Shown: piece by piece, positions 36,128 to 45,140 of the stretch
How positions within the stretch are numbered: position 1 is the first letter of the stretch
How the letters are laid out: every line of letters starts with the position of its first letter
Assembly (NCBI RefSeq): GCF_023062595.1
Contig: NZ_JALLAN010000020.1
Location: forward strand, 20,915 to 84,914
DNA length: 64,000 bases
Direction: 5' to 3'
Source of the DNA: Arthrobacter rhizosphaerae
GTDB taxonomy: Bacteria > Actinomycetota > Actinomycetes > Actinomycetales > Micrococcaceae
Notes under the pieces: generated by a model
Database searches by the model: none
What the model was told of the DNA's origin: nothing
What the model saw: only the letters and a program-made list of their open reading frames with translations
Made by a program: the position numbers and the translations under genes

Positions 36128-36688
36128 ATGAATGCACACGCCGAACAGTCTGTGGCCGACGGGAATGCCAACCCCACCCACAGCACGGATCCCGTGCGGT
36201 CGGTCCGAGCCCAGGTCCTGGGACTTGCCGCGTTCCTTGGTGCATCTGCCCTCGTTGCCGGCCTTGGCTCCGCAGTTACCATCGGAAATGTCAATGGCTG
36301 GTATGTCAACGCGGACAAGGCTCCCTGGAGTCCGCCAAACGCCGTTTTCGGCCCTGTGTGGACGCTGCTTTACGTCGCCATGGCCATCGCAGCCTGGCTG
36401 GTCTGGCGTGAACGGACTCCCCGGGCCAAAGGCGCATTGTGGGCCTACTGCGTGCAGCTCGGATTGAACATGTTGTGGACGCCGGTCTTTTTCGGGTTAT
36501 ATCCCGTCCTGGGCTCGCTTGCCCTCTGGCTCGCCTTCGCTATCATCATCGCTCTGGCAGTGGCCCTCACCGTAACAGTGCTGCTGTCGGGACCAATCAG
36601 CCGGTGGGCTGGACTGCTGCTACTGCCCTACGTTTCCTGGGTGGTGTTTGCCGCAAGCCTTAACTTCTGGGCTGCCGTGCATAACTGA
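36128..36688 (+). CDS. TspO/MBR family membrane protein
   Basis: A 186-residue tryptophan-rich sensory protein with five predicted transmembrane helices after a 26-residue polar N-terminus. Family signature APWSPPNAVFGPVWTLLY lies near 66-83, and SLNFWAAVHN at the C-terminus matches the last helix. TspO proteins bind porphyrins and cholesterol-like ligands and respond to stress. It diverges from femX and converges on sdaA, sharing no obvious operon. Confidence 0.93.
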   Translation: MNAHAEQSVADGNANPTHSTDPVRSVRAQVLGLAAFLGASALVAGLGSAVTIGNVNGWYVNADKAPWSPPNAVFGPVWTLLYVAMAIAAWLVWRERTPRAKGALWAYCVQLGLNMLWTPVFFGLYPVLGSLALWLAFAIIIALAVALTVTVLLSGPISRWAGLLLLPYVSWVVFAASLNFWAAVHN

Positions 36689-36712
36689 CATACGTATCTG
36701 AGGCTGCAAGCC

Positions 36713-38110
36713 TTAGCACTCCACCACGTTGACGGCGAGGCCACCCATCGCGGTTTCTTTGTACTTGGAGCTCATGTCCTTGCCCGTTTCCCGCATGGTG
36801 ACAATCACTTCATCGAGCGATACGCGGTGTGATCCGTCACCCCAGAGCGCCATCTTTGCAGCGTTGATAGCCTTTGCAGCGGCAATTGCATTGCGCTCGA
36901 TGCAAGGGATCTGCACCAGCCCGCCAATCGGATCACAGGTGAGACCCAGGTTGTGTTCCATCGCAATTTCGGCCGCGTTCTCAACTTGGGCCGGAGTACC
37001 CCCCATTGCTTCGGCCAGGCCTGCAGCCGCCATGGACGAAGCCGAACCAACTTCCCCCTGGCAGCCAACCTCTGCCCCGGAGATCGACGCCTGTTCCTTG
37101 TAAAGCACGCCGACGGCGGCTGCCGTCAGCAGGAACCTGACCACGACGTCGTCGCGATCAGCCTGATTGGCCTCTTCCATTCCCGGAGCAAAATGCAGGG
37201 CGTAGTAGAGCACGGCCGGGATAATCCCGGCAGCGCCGTTCGTCGGTGCAGTGACCACCCGGCCGCCCGAGGCGTTTTCCTCATTCACGGCGAGCGCGAT
37301 CAGATTGACCCATTCCTGCCAGTACTTCGGATCCCGGTCCTTGTCCTCCTTCATGAGCCGCTCATGCCAGTCCGGCGCACGACGGCGGACCTTGAGTCCG
37401 CCGGGCAGCAAGCCTTCGCGTTTAAGACTGACCTCGACACAGCTCTCCATCACCGAATAGATGTGAAGCAGCCCCTCCCTGATCTCCTCTTCCGATCGGG
37501 ACGCCCGCTCATTGACGAGCATGACCTCGCCGATAGACAGTCCGTTCGCCTGGCAATGGCGCAGGAGTTCGGCTGCCGTACGAAAAGGAAACGGCAGTTC
37601 CTTCTTGGATTCCTCGAGCTCGTGCTGTGCCGCGTCTTCTTCTCCCTCACGGACGATGAAGCCGCCACCAACGGAGAAGAAAGTAGCTTCGTGCAGAACG
37701 TCGCCAGCTGCATCAGAAACGGCAAACTTCAAACCGTTGGTGTGTCTCGGCAGGATGGTGAGCGGGTGCAGGATCATGTCCTTCACCGCATAGGGAAGGG
37801 ACACCAAGCCTGCCAGGTGAAGTTGACCGGTGTCAGCGATGGCAGCCAATCGTTGCTCCACCTCGTCGGGAAGGATCAGTTCCGGGTGGAACCCTTCCAG
37901 GCCGAGGAGGATGGCGGTCATGGTGCCATGACCGTGCCCGGTTGCTGCGAGGGAGCCGTAGAGGTCCACCCGCAGTCCGCCCACCCGGTCAAGGACGCCG
38001 GTGGCTTTGAGTTCCTCCGCGAAAACAGCGGCAGCCCTCATAGGACCCACAGTGTGTGAACTGGATGGTCCTATGCCTATCGAAAAGAGGTCAAAGACTC
38101 CAACAGCCAT
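36713..38110 (-). CDS. sdaA: L-serine ammonia-lyase (serine deaminase), iron-sulfur type
   Basis: Converts serine to pyruvate and ammonia. The 465-residue chain contains both the beta half (GPSSSHTVGPMRAA near 14-27) and the alpha half (APTNGAAGIIPAVL near 288). The [4Fe-4S] cluster cysteines are seen in GCQGEVGSASS and LTCDPIGGLVQIPC. It is the last gene of the gcvP-gcvT-gcvH-glyA-sdaA series, 56 bases after glyA. Its position lets glycine carbon be drained to pyruvate. Confidence 0.95.
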   Translation of the reverse strand: MAVGVFDLFSIGIGPSSSHTVGPMRAAAVFAEELKATGVLDRVGGLRVDLYGSLAATGHGHGTMTAILLGLEGFHPELILPDEVEQRLAAIADTGQLHLAGLVSLPYAVKDMILHPLTILPRHTNGLKFAVSDAAGDVLHEATFFSVGGGFIVREGEEDAAQHELEESKKELPFPFRTAAELLRHCQANGLSIGEVMLVNERASRSEEEIREGLLHIYSVMESCVEVSLKREGLLPGGLKVRRRAPDWHERLMKEDKDRDPKYWQEWVNLIALAVNEENASGGRVVTAPTNGAAGIIPAVLYYALHFAPGMEEANQADRDDVVVRFLLTAAAVGVLYKEQASISGAEVGCQGEVGSASSMAAAGLAEAMGGTPAQVENAAEIAMEHNLGLTCDPIGGLVQIPCIERNAIAAAKAINAAKMALWGDGSHRVSLDEVIVTMRETGKDMSSKYKETAMGGLAVNVVEC

Positions 38111-38166
38111 TGCATGTTCCTAACTAAATGATTGTGGTCGGACCCGGAGCCAGCCACGGGGGCACG

Positions 38167-39498
38167 TCAGCCGAGGTTGGCAACGCGCGGGTAGAGCGGG
38201 TGGGCTGCGGCGAGCGCCTCTACGCGCGACCGCAATCCCGAAAGATCAGAGCCGGCGTCGGCTATCAGGGCCTCGGCAATAACATCGGCAACCTCCTTGA
38301 AAGCGGCTTCCCCGAAGCCCCTGGTAGCCAGGGCCGGGGTGCCGATGCGCAGCCCGGACGTGACCATCGGCGGACGCGGGTCAAACGGCACTGCATTCCG
38401 GTTCACAGTGATGTCGATTTCCGCGAGGCGGTCCTCGGCCTGCTGGCCGTCGAGCTCGCAGTGGCGCAGGTCCACCAGAACCAGGTGGACGTCGGTGCCG
38501 CCGGAAATCACGGAGATGCCCTTGGCGGTGACGTCCGGTTGCACCAGGCGTTCGGCGAGGATACGGGCACCGGCCAGGACACGCTCCTGGCGCTCCCTGA
38601 ACTCCGGCGATGCGGCGATCTTGAAGGCCACCGCCTTGCCGGCGATCACGTGCTCCAGCGGGCCGCCCTGCTGCCCGGGGAACACGGCCGAGTTGATCTT
38701 CTTTGCGATGTCGGCGTCGTTGGTCAGAATAATTCCGCCGCGGGGACCTGCGAGGGTCTTGTGCGTGGTGGAGGTGGTGACGTGCGCATGGGGAACCGGT
38801 GAGGGGTGGAGCCCGGCGGCGACAAGGCCGGCGAAATGCGCCATGTCCACCATGAGGTAGGCCCCCACCGAGTCTGCGATCCGGCGGAACTCTGCAAAAT
38901 CGAGCTGGCGAGCGTAGGCGGACCAGCCGGCAACGATCAGCTGCGGCTTGTGCTCGTTGGCCAGCCGCTCCACCTCTGCCATGTCAATGCGGTGGTCCTC
39001 TTCCCGGACCTGGTACGGAATGACGTTGTACAGGCGGCCCGAGAAGTTGATCCGCATTCCGTGGGTCAGGTGCCCGCCATGGGCCAGGTTCAGGCCCATG
39101 ATGGTGTCGCCGGGCCTGATCAGGGCGTGCATCACAGAGGCGTTGGCCTGTGCGCCGGAGTGCGGCTGGACGTTGGCATATTCAGCGCCGAAGAGCGCTT
39201 TCACCCGGTCAATTGCCAACTGCTCGATCACATCAACGTGTTCGCAGCCGCCGTAGTAGCGCTTACCCGGGTAGCCCTCGGCGTACTTGTTTGTCAGCAC
39301 CGTACCCTGCGCCTGCATCACGGCCACCGCGGTGTGGTTCTCCGAGGCGATCATCTCCAGACCAGTGCGCTGGCGGGTCAGTTCGTCGTCGATCTTCGCA
39401 GCGATTTCCGGATCCAGATCGGCCAGCTGCGCGTCCAGGCTGGGTGAAATGACCTGCTCGAATGCCGCCTGAGCGGTTCCTACGGCCGGGGCGCTCAC
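38167..39498 (-). CDS. glyA: Serine hydroxymethyltransferase
   Basis: A PLP enzyme interconverting serine and glycine with tetrahydrofolate. The 443-residue product has ASENHTAVAVMQAQGTVLTNKYAEGYPGK (split here as ASENHT, then NKYAEGYPGKRYYGGC) and the Schiff-base Lys in TTHKTLAGPRGG near 237-248. GTG 39496-39498 overlaps the gcvH TGA as GTGA, indicating coupled translation. Upstream codons lie inside gcvH. In this operon its likely job is using methylene-THF made by the cleavage system to turn a second glycine into serine. Confidence 0.95.
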   Translation of the reverse strand: MSAPAVGTAQAAFEQVISPSLDAQLADLDPEIAAKIDDELTRQRTGLEMIASENHTAVAVMQAQGTVLTNKYAEGYPGKRYYGGCEHVDVIEQLAIDRVKALFGAEYANVQPHSGAQANASVMHALIRPGDTIMGLNLAHGGHLTHGMRINFSGRLYNVIPYQVREEDHRIDMAEVERLANEHKPQLIVAGWSAYARQLDFAEFRRIADSVGAYLMVDMAHFAGLVAAGLHPSPVPHAHVTTSTTHKTLAGPRGGIILTNDADIAKKINSAVFPGQQGGPLEHVIAGKAVAFKIAASPEFRERQERVLAGARILAERLVQPDVTAKGISVISGGTDVHLVLVDLRHCELDGQQAEDRLAEIDITVNRNAVPFDPRPPMVTSGLRIGTPALATRGFGEAAFKEVADVIAEALIADAGSDLSGLRSRVEALAAAHPLYPRVANLG

Positions 39499-39878
39499 AG
39501 CTCGCCGCCGTTCTTGGCAGCGTAATCCTCGGCGGAGAGCAGCGGGCCCTCCGACTCGGCCGCCACCTTGAAAAGCCAACCGGCTCCGTACGGATCGTTG
39601 TTGATCAGGGCGGGATCGTCGACGACGGCGGGGTTCACTTCGGTGACCTCGCCCGTCACAGGGGCGTACAGGTCCGAGACGGACTTGGTGGATTCCACCT
39701 CGCCGCACGTCTCCCCCGCCGTCACCATCGATCCAAGCTCCGGAAGGTCAACATAGACGATATCGCCGAGGGCATCGGTGGCCACGGCGGAAATCCCAAT
39801 GGAGACCAGGTTCCCGCCTTCGCGGGCAACCCACTCGTGCTCGTCGGAGTACTGCAATTCAGGGGCAACCTTTGCCAT
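39495..39878 (-). CDS. gcvH: Glycine cleavage system H protein
   Basis: A 127-residue lipoyl carrier that shuttles the aminomethyl group between GcvP and GcvT. The lipoylated Lys is Lys65 in VESTKSVSDLYAP, with HEWV near 14-17, both invariant features. ATG is 39876-39878 with a clear AAGGAAAAA ribosome site ahead. An extended upstream reading frame would run into the inverted-repeat region and has no start support. It overlaps glyA by 4 bases and lies 386 bases downstream of gcvT, an unusually large gap. Confidence 0.96.
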   Translation of the reverse strand: MAKVAPELQYSDEHEWVAREGGNLVSIGISAVATDALGDIVYVDLPELGSMVTAGETCGEVESTKSVSDLYAPVTGEVTEVNPAVVDDPALINNDPYGAGWLFKVAAESEGPLLSAEDYAAKNGGEL

Positions 39879-39939
39879 GTGTTTTTCCTTAATTTTGTAA
39901 CTGCTGTGGTCGGTGGTGCGGCGGGGGTCGCCATCCTCT

Positions 39940-40210
39940 GCATGCTGCTCGTTCCTCGCTTTGACGCATGCTGCCGGATGCCGAGCCCCCTCCGCTTCGT
40001 GCCAGTGTTCCGTTTGAAAACACTGGCTCTTCAAAATCTCTAAGTCCGAGCTCCGGCAGGCGGTCCATCCTCCAGCACCTTTGGCTTTCGAAAGTGACGA
40101 TGCAACTGACGCCGCTCCGTTCTGGTTATTCAAAAGGTGAGCTTTCCTGGAGGGGCTGGCTGGTCGGGGTTTTCGAAAGCGTGCGTCAAAGCGGCGAAGG
40201 AGCAGCATGC
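39940..40210. repeat. Inverted-repeat element (possible MITE or structured leader) between gcvT and gcvH
   Basis: Two 32-base arms in inverted orientation (39940-39971 and 40179-40210) match at 28 of 32 positions. Both begin or end with GCATGC and share GCATGCTGCTC and GCTTTGACGCA. The 207-base interior has no gene but includes a 9-bp hairpin. The layout resembles a small non-autonomous mobile palindrome, or else one long RNA hairpin in the gcvT-gcvH transcript. I saw no target-site duplication clear enough to prove insertion. Confidence 0.75.
40001..40027. repeat. 9-bp hairpin inside the inverted-repeat element
   Basis: GCCAGTGTT (40001-40009) pairs with AACACTGGC (40019-40027) around a 9-base loop CCGTTTGAA. 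It could be a transcription attenuator or RNase landing point in the gcv transcript. Confidence 0.75.
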
Positions 40211-40264
40211 GTGAAAACCGGGGCCTGCCAGCCCCCTTGCCGACAACGGCAAAAGACCGCCGGG

Positions 40265-41398
40265 CTACTTCGTGCGCTTGTAGAAAGGCAGTGCGACAAC
40301 TTCGAACGGCTCCGCCTTACCCCTGAGGTCGATGTCCAGGGCTGTGCCAATTTCGCTGTGCTCGACGTCGACGTAGGCCATCGCTACCGGGTAGCCGAGG
40401 GAAGGGCTGGGCTGGCCTGAGGTCACTTCGCCTACAACGGCCCCGTCCTTCAGTACCGGGTAGTGCCCGCGGCCGGCACGTCGCCCCAATCCTTTGAGGC
40501 CCACCAGCTTGCGTCCGGTGCTGATTCCGGCGCCGGCTTCCTTTTTGGCCGCCAGGGCTGCCTTGCCGACAAAGTCGCCTTCCTTGGACAATGCGACGAT
40601 TCCGCCCAGCCCGGCAGCGAACGGGTCGCCGTCAATCGAGAGCTCGTTACCGTACAAGGGCATGCCTGCCTCGAGGCGCAGGGAGTCCCGGGAGGCCAGG
40701 CCTGCAGGCGTCAGCTCCCCTTCGTCAGCAATGGCGACGATGGACTGCCAGAGGGCGGCGGCGTCGTCGTTGTCGATGAAGATCTCGAAGCCGTCCTCAC
40801 CGGTGTAGCCGGTGCGGGCCAGCAGGAGCTCCTGGCTGCTTCCGCCCACGAGGAAGGGGACCTCGACGGCTGCGTAATACTTCAGCCCCGTGACCAGTTC
40901 ATGCTGGGCCGCAGGAACCAGGCGCAGGAGGATCTCCTCGGCCTTGGGTCCCTGGACTGCGATCAGGGAAGTAGCGGCCGATACGTCCTCCACCACGACG
41001 TCGAAATCAGCAGCGCGCTGCGCCAGCGCCTCAGCCACTGTCCTGGCGTTGCCTGCATTCGGCACCACCAGGAACTTGGTGTCCCCGCGGCGATAGGTGA
41101 TGAGGTCGTCGATGATGCCGCCATCTTCGCTGCAGATGAGGGAATACTTGGCCTTTCCTACGCTCATCGCGGAGATCTTTCCCACGAGGGCGTAATCCAG
41201 GAACGCAGCAGCGTCAGGCCCGGTCACCCAGACCTCCCCCATGTGGGAGAGATCGAAGATACCGGCCGACTTCCGTACTGCGTGGTGCTCCGCCAGCTCG
41301 GAGCTGTACTTGAGCGGCATCTGCCAACCGCCAAAATCAGTGAAGGAGGCGCCGAGCTTTTTGTGCTCCTCGTACAGGGCAGTGTAGTTCTCAGTCAT
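40265..41398 (-). CDS. gcvT: Glycine cleavage system aminomethyltransferase (T protein)
   Basis: Takes the aminomethyl group from lipoyl-H protein, releases ammonia and forms 5,10-methylene-THF. The 377-residue protein has DFGGWQMPLKY near 21-31, FDLSHMGEVWVTG near 48-60 and ARTGYTGEDGFEIF near 195-208, all family marks. ATG 41396-41398 follows the gcvP stop by 11 bases. A small GC hairpin (TTGCCG/CGGCAA near 40240) follows its stop, so readthrough to gcvH may be partial. Confidence 0.96.
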   Translation of the reverse strand: MTENYTALYEEHKKLGASFTDFGGWQMPLKYSSELAEHHAVRKSAGIFDLSHMGEVWVTGPDAAAFLDYALVGKISAMSVGKAKYSLICSEDGGIIDDLITYRRGDTKFLVVPNAGNARTVAEALAQRAADFDVVVEDVSAATSLIAVQGPKAEEILLRLVPAAQHELVTGLKYYAAVEVPFLVGGSSQELLLARTGYTGEDGFEIFIDNDDAAALWQSIVAIADEGELTPAGLASRDSLRLEAGMPLYGNELSIDGDPFAAGLGGIVALSKEGDFVGKAALAAKKEAGAGISTGRKLVGLKGLGRRAGRGHYPVLKDGAVVGEVTSGQPSPSLGYPVAMAYVDVEHSEIGTALDIDLRGKAEPFEVVALPFYKRTK

Positions 41399-41409
41399 GG
41401 TTGAAGTCC

Positions 41410-44289
41410 TCAGTTCGCGGCGTCGGCGGAGTGGTCCTCGAAGGCTTCGAGGGGCGGGCAGGAGCAGATCAGGTTCCGGTCTCCCAAAGCGCCGTCAATT
41501 CGGCCTACCGGGGGGAAGTACTTGTCCTGCTTCAGCGAGTGCACGGGGAAAACAGCCTGTTCGCGCGGGTAACCCCGGTCCCAGTCACTGCTGATCGCTG
41601 CCGCCGCCGTGTGGGGCGCGTTCCGGAGCGGGCTCTCGGCCACGGAGAAGTCCCCGTCTGCCACCTGGTCGATCTCGGCGCGGATGGAGATCATGGCCTC
41701 AATGAAGCGGTCCATTTCACCGAGATCCTCCGACTCTGTGGGTTCCACCATCAGTGTTCCTGCTACCGGGAACGCCAGCGTCGGGGCGTGGAAACCGTAA
41801 TCGATCAGGCGCTTTGCAACATCCTCTGCCGTGACGCCTGTCCTGGCCGTAAGTTCGCGCAGGTCCAGTATGCACTCGTGGGCCACCAGCCCGCCTTCGC
41901 CGGTGTAGAGGACCGGGAAGAAGTCGTTCAGTCTGGCGGCGATGTAGTTGGCCGCAAGCAAGGCTGATTTCGTGGCATCGGTCAGTCCCTGGCCGCCCAT
42001 GAGCTTCACATAGGCCCAGGAGATGGGGAGCACGCCGGCGGAGCCAAAGCGCGAGGCCGAAATGGGAACGTCGTTGCCTTCGGTCCAGGTCGCAGCGTTC
42101 CCAGGCATGAACGGGGCCAAGTGGGCCTTGGCTGCAACAGGTCCGACGCCGGGTCCGCCGCCGCCATGCGGGATGCAGAACGTCTTGTGGAGGTTGAGGT
42201 GGGAGACGTCGCCGCCGAACTTGCCGGGCTGGGCCAGCCCTACGAGGGCGTTGAGGTTGGCGCCGTCGATGTAAACCTGTCCGCCGGCTGCGTGGATGGC
42301 ATCGCATACCTCGCGGACGTCGGCGTCGTACACACCGTGCGTGGACGGGTAGGTGATCATGATCGCGGAGAGCGCGTCCTTGTGGGCGTCGATCTTCGCC
42401 TGCAGATCAGCGTGATCAATGGTGCCGTCGGAGGCAGTGGCAACCACCACCACTTTCATTCCGGCGAGGACCGCGGACGCAGCGTTAGTGCCGTGGGCGG
42501 AGGCTGGGATGAGGCAGACGTTGCGCTGGGAATCGCCGCGGGACCGGTGGTAGCCGCGGATGGCCAGCAGTCCGGCAAGTTCCCCCTGGGAACCTGCGTT
42601 GGGCTGGATGGACACTTGGTCGTAGCCCGTAATCTCAGTCAGCTCGGCCTCGAGGTCAGCGATGAGTTCGCGCCAACCCTCCGTTTGCGAATCGGGTGCG
42701 AACGGATGGATGGAAGCGAATTCCGGCCAGGAAATGGCTTCCATCTCGGCAGTCGCGTTCAGCTTCATGGTGCAGGAACCCAGCGGGATCATGGTCCGGT
42801 CCAGGGCAAGGTCGCGGTCCGAGAGCTTGCGGACGTACCGCAGCAGCTGGGTCTCGGACCGGTGGGTGCTGAATACAGGATGCTGCAGGTAGTCGGAGGT
42901 ACGCTCGACGGCCGGCTCCAGCCCAAAGGAACTCCCTGAACCGGCGCGTGCCTCCACTACTGCGACGCCGAAAGCGGCACAGACAGCGGCGACGATGTCC
43001 GCCGTCGTCGCTTCATCCGCGGAGATCCCCAGGGTGTCCGCATCGATGGCTCGGAGGTTGATCCCCCGGGCCTCAGCAGCGGCGAGGATGTCAGCAGCCT
43101 TGCCCGGAACCGAAACCGTGATGGTGTCAAAGAAGCTGGTGTGCAGCACATCCAGACCGCCGGCCGTCAGGGAGGTGGCCAGCAACTTCGCATGCCCGTG
43201 GGTGGTCTCCGCAATTGCTTTCAGCCCGTCAGGGCCATGGTAGACGGCGTACATGGACGCAACGATTGCCAGCAGGGCCTGGGCCGTGCAGATGTTGGAC
43301 GTGGCCTTCTCACGGCGGATGTGCTGTTCACGGGTCTGCAGGGCCAGACGATAGGCCGGGGTGCCCGCGGAATCCTTGGAGACGCCAACCAGGCGGCCGG
43401 GCATGGACCGCTCAAGGCCCTTCTGGACGGCCATGTAGGCCGCGTGGGGGCCGCCGTAGAACAGCGGCACACCGAAGCGCTGGGCCGAACCGACGGCAAT
43501 GTCCGCGCCCTGTTCGCCCGGAGGGGTGATGAGCGTCAGTGCCAGCAGGTCGGCCGCGACAGTTACCAGGGCGCCCCGCTCCTTGGCATCGGCAATGACT
43601 GCTGAGTGGTCAAAGACCCGGCCGGAAACGCCTGGCTGCTGCAGCACCACACCGTTGATGACGCCGTCGGGCAGTCCCTTGGAAAGGTCCGCGACCTCCA
43701 CCTCGAAACCCAGGGCCTCTGCCCGGCCTTTGACGATGGCAATGGTTTGCGGCAGGCAGTCAGCGTCAAGGACCGTCTTGCCATCGATGGCGGCCTTATT
43801 CTTGTTGGCTCTGCGCATCATCAGCACAGCCTCGGCGACGGCCGTGGCTTCGTCCAGGAGCGAAGCGTTGGCGATCGGCAGGCCCACCAGGTCCTGGACC
43901 ATGGTCTGGAAGTTCAGCAGGGCTTCAAGGCGGCCCTGCGAAATCTCCGGCTGGTACGGGGTGTACGCGGTGTACCACGCCGGGGCCTCAAGGATGTTGC
44001 GGCGGATGACCGGTGGAGTGAGGGTGTCGTAGTAACCCTGGCCGATCATCTGGACGGCTGTTTTGTTCTTCGCCGCCAGCTTGCGCAGCTCGGCCAGGGT
44101 TTCAACCTCGCTCAGTGCCGGAGAAAGCGCCAGCGGGGAATCCTGCCGGATGTCTTTCGGGACCGCAGTGTCCACCAGCGCATCAACGGTGTCGTATCCG
44201 ACAGCCTTGAGCATGGCGTCAATGTCGGACTCGTGGCGGGCGCCGACGTGCCGGTCAACAAAGGACGTGGAGGCTGATTTAACAGTCAC
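41410..44289 (-). CDS. gcvP: Glycine dehydrogenase (decarboxylating), P protein
   Basis: A 959-residue PLP enzyme that decarboxylates glycine and loads the aminomethyl group on the H protein. It is the fused bacterial form with both halves. FVDRHVGARHESDIDAML marks the start; the Schiff-base Lys lies in SHLNLHKTFCIPHGGGG near residue 706. I place the start at GTG 44287-44289, with TTGGAG 6 bases ahead. Longer frames run back into the glycine riboswitch. First gene of the operon, so riboswitch control acts on all five genes. Confidence 0.96.
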   Translation of the reverse strand: MTVKSASTSFVDRHVGARHESDIDAMLKAVGYDTVDALVDTAVPKDIRQDSPLALSPALSEVETLAELRKLAAKNKTAVQMIGQGYYDTLTPPVIRRNILEAPAWYTAYTPYQPEISQGRLEALLNFQTMVQDLVGLPIANASLLDEATAVAEAVLMMRRANKNKAAIDGKTVLDADCLPQTIAIVKGRAEALGFEVEVADLSKGLPDGVINGVVLQQPGVSGRVFDHSAVIADAKERGALVTVAADLLALTLITPPGEQGADIAVGSAQRFGVPLFYGGPHAAYMAVQKGLERSMPGRLVGVSKDSAGTPAYRLALQTREQHIRREKATSNICTAQALLAIVASMYAVYHGPDGLKAIAETTHGHAKLLATSLTAGGLDVLHTSFFDTITVSVPGKAADILAAAEARGINLRAIDADTLGISADEATTADIVAAVCAAFGVAVVEARAGSGSSFGLEPAVERTSDYLQHPVFSTHRSETQLLRYVRKLSDRDLALDRTMIPLGSCTMKLNATAEMEAISWPEFASIHPFAPDSQTEGWRELIADLEAELTEITGYDQVSIQPNAGSQGELAGLLAIRGYHRSRGDSQRNVCLIPASAHGTNAASAVLAGMKVVVVATASDGTIDHADLQAKIDAHKDALSAIMITYPSTHGVYDADVREVCDAIHAAGGQVYIDGANLNALVGLAQPGKFGGDVSHLNLHKTFCIPHGGGGPGVGPVAAKAHLAPFMPGNAATWTEGNDVPISASRFGSAGVLPISWAYVKLMGGQGLTDATKSALLAANYIAARLNDFFPVLYTGEGGLVAHECILDLRELTARTGVTAEDVAKRLIDYGFHAPTLAFPVAGTLMVEPTESEDLGEMDRFIEAMISIRAEIDQVADGDFSVAESPLRNAPHTAAAAISSDWDRGYPREQAVFPVHSLKQDKYFPPVGRIDGALGDRNLICSCPPLEAFEDHSADAAN

Positions 44290-44356
44290 AAGGAACTCCA
44301 AAACTAAGGCGGCGCAGGGTACGCCACATTGACTGGGTTCCTCCCCGCTCTGTATT

Positions 44357-44583
44357 GGACCTGAGAGTTTCCGCGCAGCCGTGCTCTCGCATGGCTCCGC
44401 TTGCACCGTCGGTGAGCACAGTTTGTTCCGCAAAGGCCCGGGATGTGATCCCGGTGCTGAAGCGGACAAACCTTGCTGCTTTCCAGAGTTGCCTTGCCGC
44501 GGCGGTACGTGGGCCTGAGAGATTCCTGGGGAGGGTTTGCTCCTACGGCGCCTGCTTGTACCTACTTGCAGGACTCTCCCGCC
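44357..44583 (-). ncRNA. Tandem glycine riboswitch upstream of gcvP
   Basis: On the minus strand aptamer 1 (about 44513-44583) reads GCGGGAGAGTCC, GGCGCCGTAGGAGCAAAC, CCAGGAATCTCTCAGGC. After a linker, aptamer 2 (about 44357-44500) shows CTCACCGACGGTGCAAGC and ends GGAAACTCTCAGGTCC. The paired CTCTCAGG ends and GCCG-AGG-GCAA cores are the glycine-riboswitch signature. It lies about 68 bases before the gcvP start. Binding glycine is expected to turn the degradation operon on. Confidence 0.93.
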
Positions 44584-44609
44584 GCAGATCAAAGGCATAT
44601 TTAGTTTGC

Positions 44610-44625
44610 GGTGACAACAGTCACA
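44610..44625 (-). promoter_or_regulatory. CRP/GlxR-like site upstream of the glycine riboswitch
   Basis: On the minus strand TGTGA, a 6-base spacer CTGTTG, then TCACC. This matches TGTGA-N6-TCACA with one mismatch. It lies about 26 bases 5' of the aptamer, near a TAAATA that could be the -10. CRP-family regulators (GlxR in corynebacteria) bind such sites. The assignment is inference. Confidence 0.5.
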
Positions 44626-44681
44626 GAGGCTATTGTCCTATGTCCCGGGCCGTGGGGCAAATGTGATTTCGCCCGGCCATA

Positions 44682-45140
44682 TCAGTTGCTTTCCACATAG
44701 GCCTTCAGGGCGTCAAGGAGTCCTTCTGTACCCTCTTTGCGGCCTTCGACGTCATCTTCGCTCGTAAAGTAAACGCCCTGTTCCGTCAAAGTCAGCTTCG
44801 TGCCGTTCCCGTCGGGCTCAAGCTCCACACTGCTCAGTGATACAGACATTCTCTGGCCGTCGAGAAGCATTTCGTAGGTGTAGACGATCCTCTCGTCCTG
44901 GACGATGTGGTGGTAGGTCGCGTGCATGGTGGAGACGAATCCGCCTTCCGGGCCGCCGACATCTGTCTCACGACCACCTTCGCGGAAGTCCAGGCTGGAC
45001 TCGCCCTGGGTCCATTCCGGCGGCCCGCCGAACCAGTTCTTCTTGCTGGAATAGTCGGAGAATGCATGGAAGACGCGCGACGGCGGGGCGTTGAGTTTGC
45101 GCTCAATCGTGAAGCTTGCGTGCGTGATGGGGTTATTCAT
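44682..45140 (-). CDS. SRPBCC/AHSA1 domain protein
   Basis: A 152-residue START-like fold with a hydrophobic pocket. Marks of the AHSA1 group include RVFHAFSDYSSKKNWFGGPPEW near 22-43 (read in two parts) and GTKLTLTEQGVYF near 113-125. It overlaps the ArsR-type regulator gene by 8 bases and is translated right after it, a very common pairing. The ligand or client protein is unknown; many such pairs respond to stress or toxic organics. Confidence 0.88.
   Translation of the reverse strand: MNNPITHASFTIERKLNAPPSRVFHAFSDYSSKKNWFGGPPEWTQGESSLDFREGGRETDVGGPEGGFVSTMHATYHHIVQDERIVYTYEMLLDGQRMSVSLSSVELEPDGNGTKLTLTEQGVYFTSEDDVEGRKEGTEGLLDALKAYVESN

Noticed and set aside
36953..38059. 368-codon open frame antisense to sdaA
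   Set aside because: It is a mirror of a well-supported gene with both iron-sulfur motifs; no start signal and no recognisable domain.
42121..42939. 272-codon open frame antisense to gcvP
   Set aside because: It lies inside the PLP-binding half of gcvP and has no independent support.
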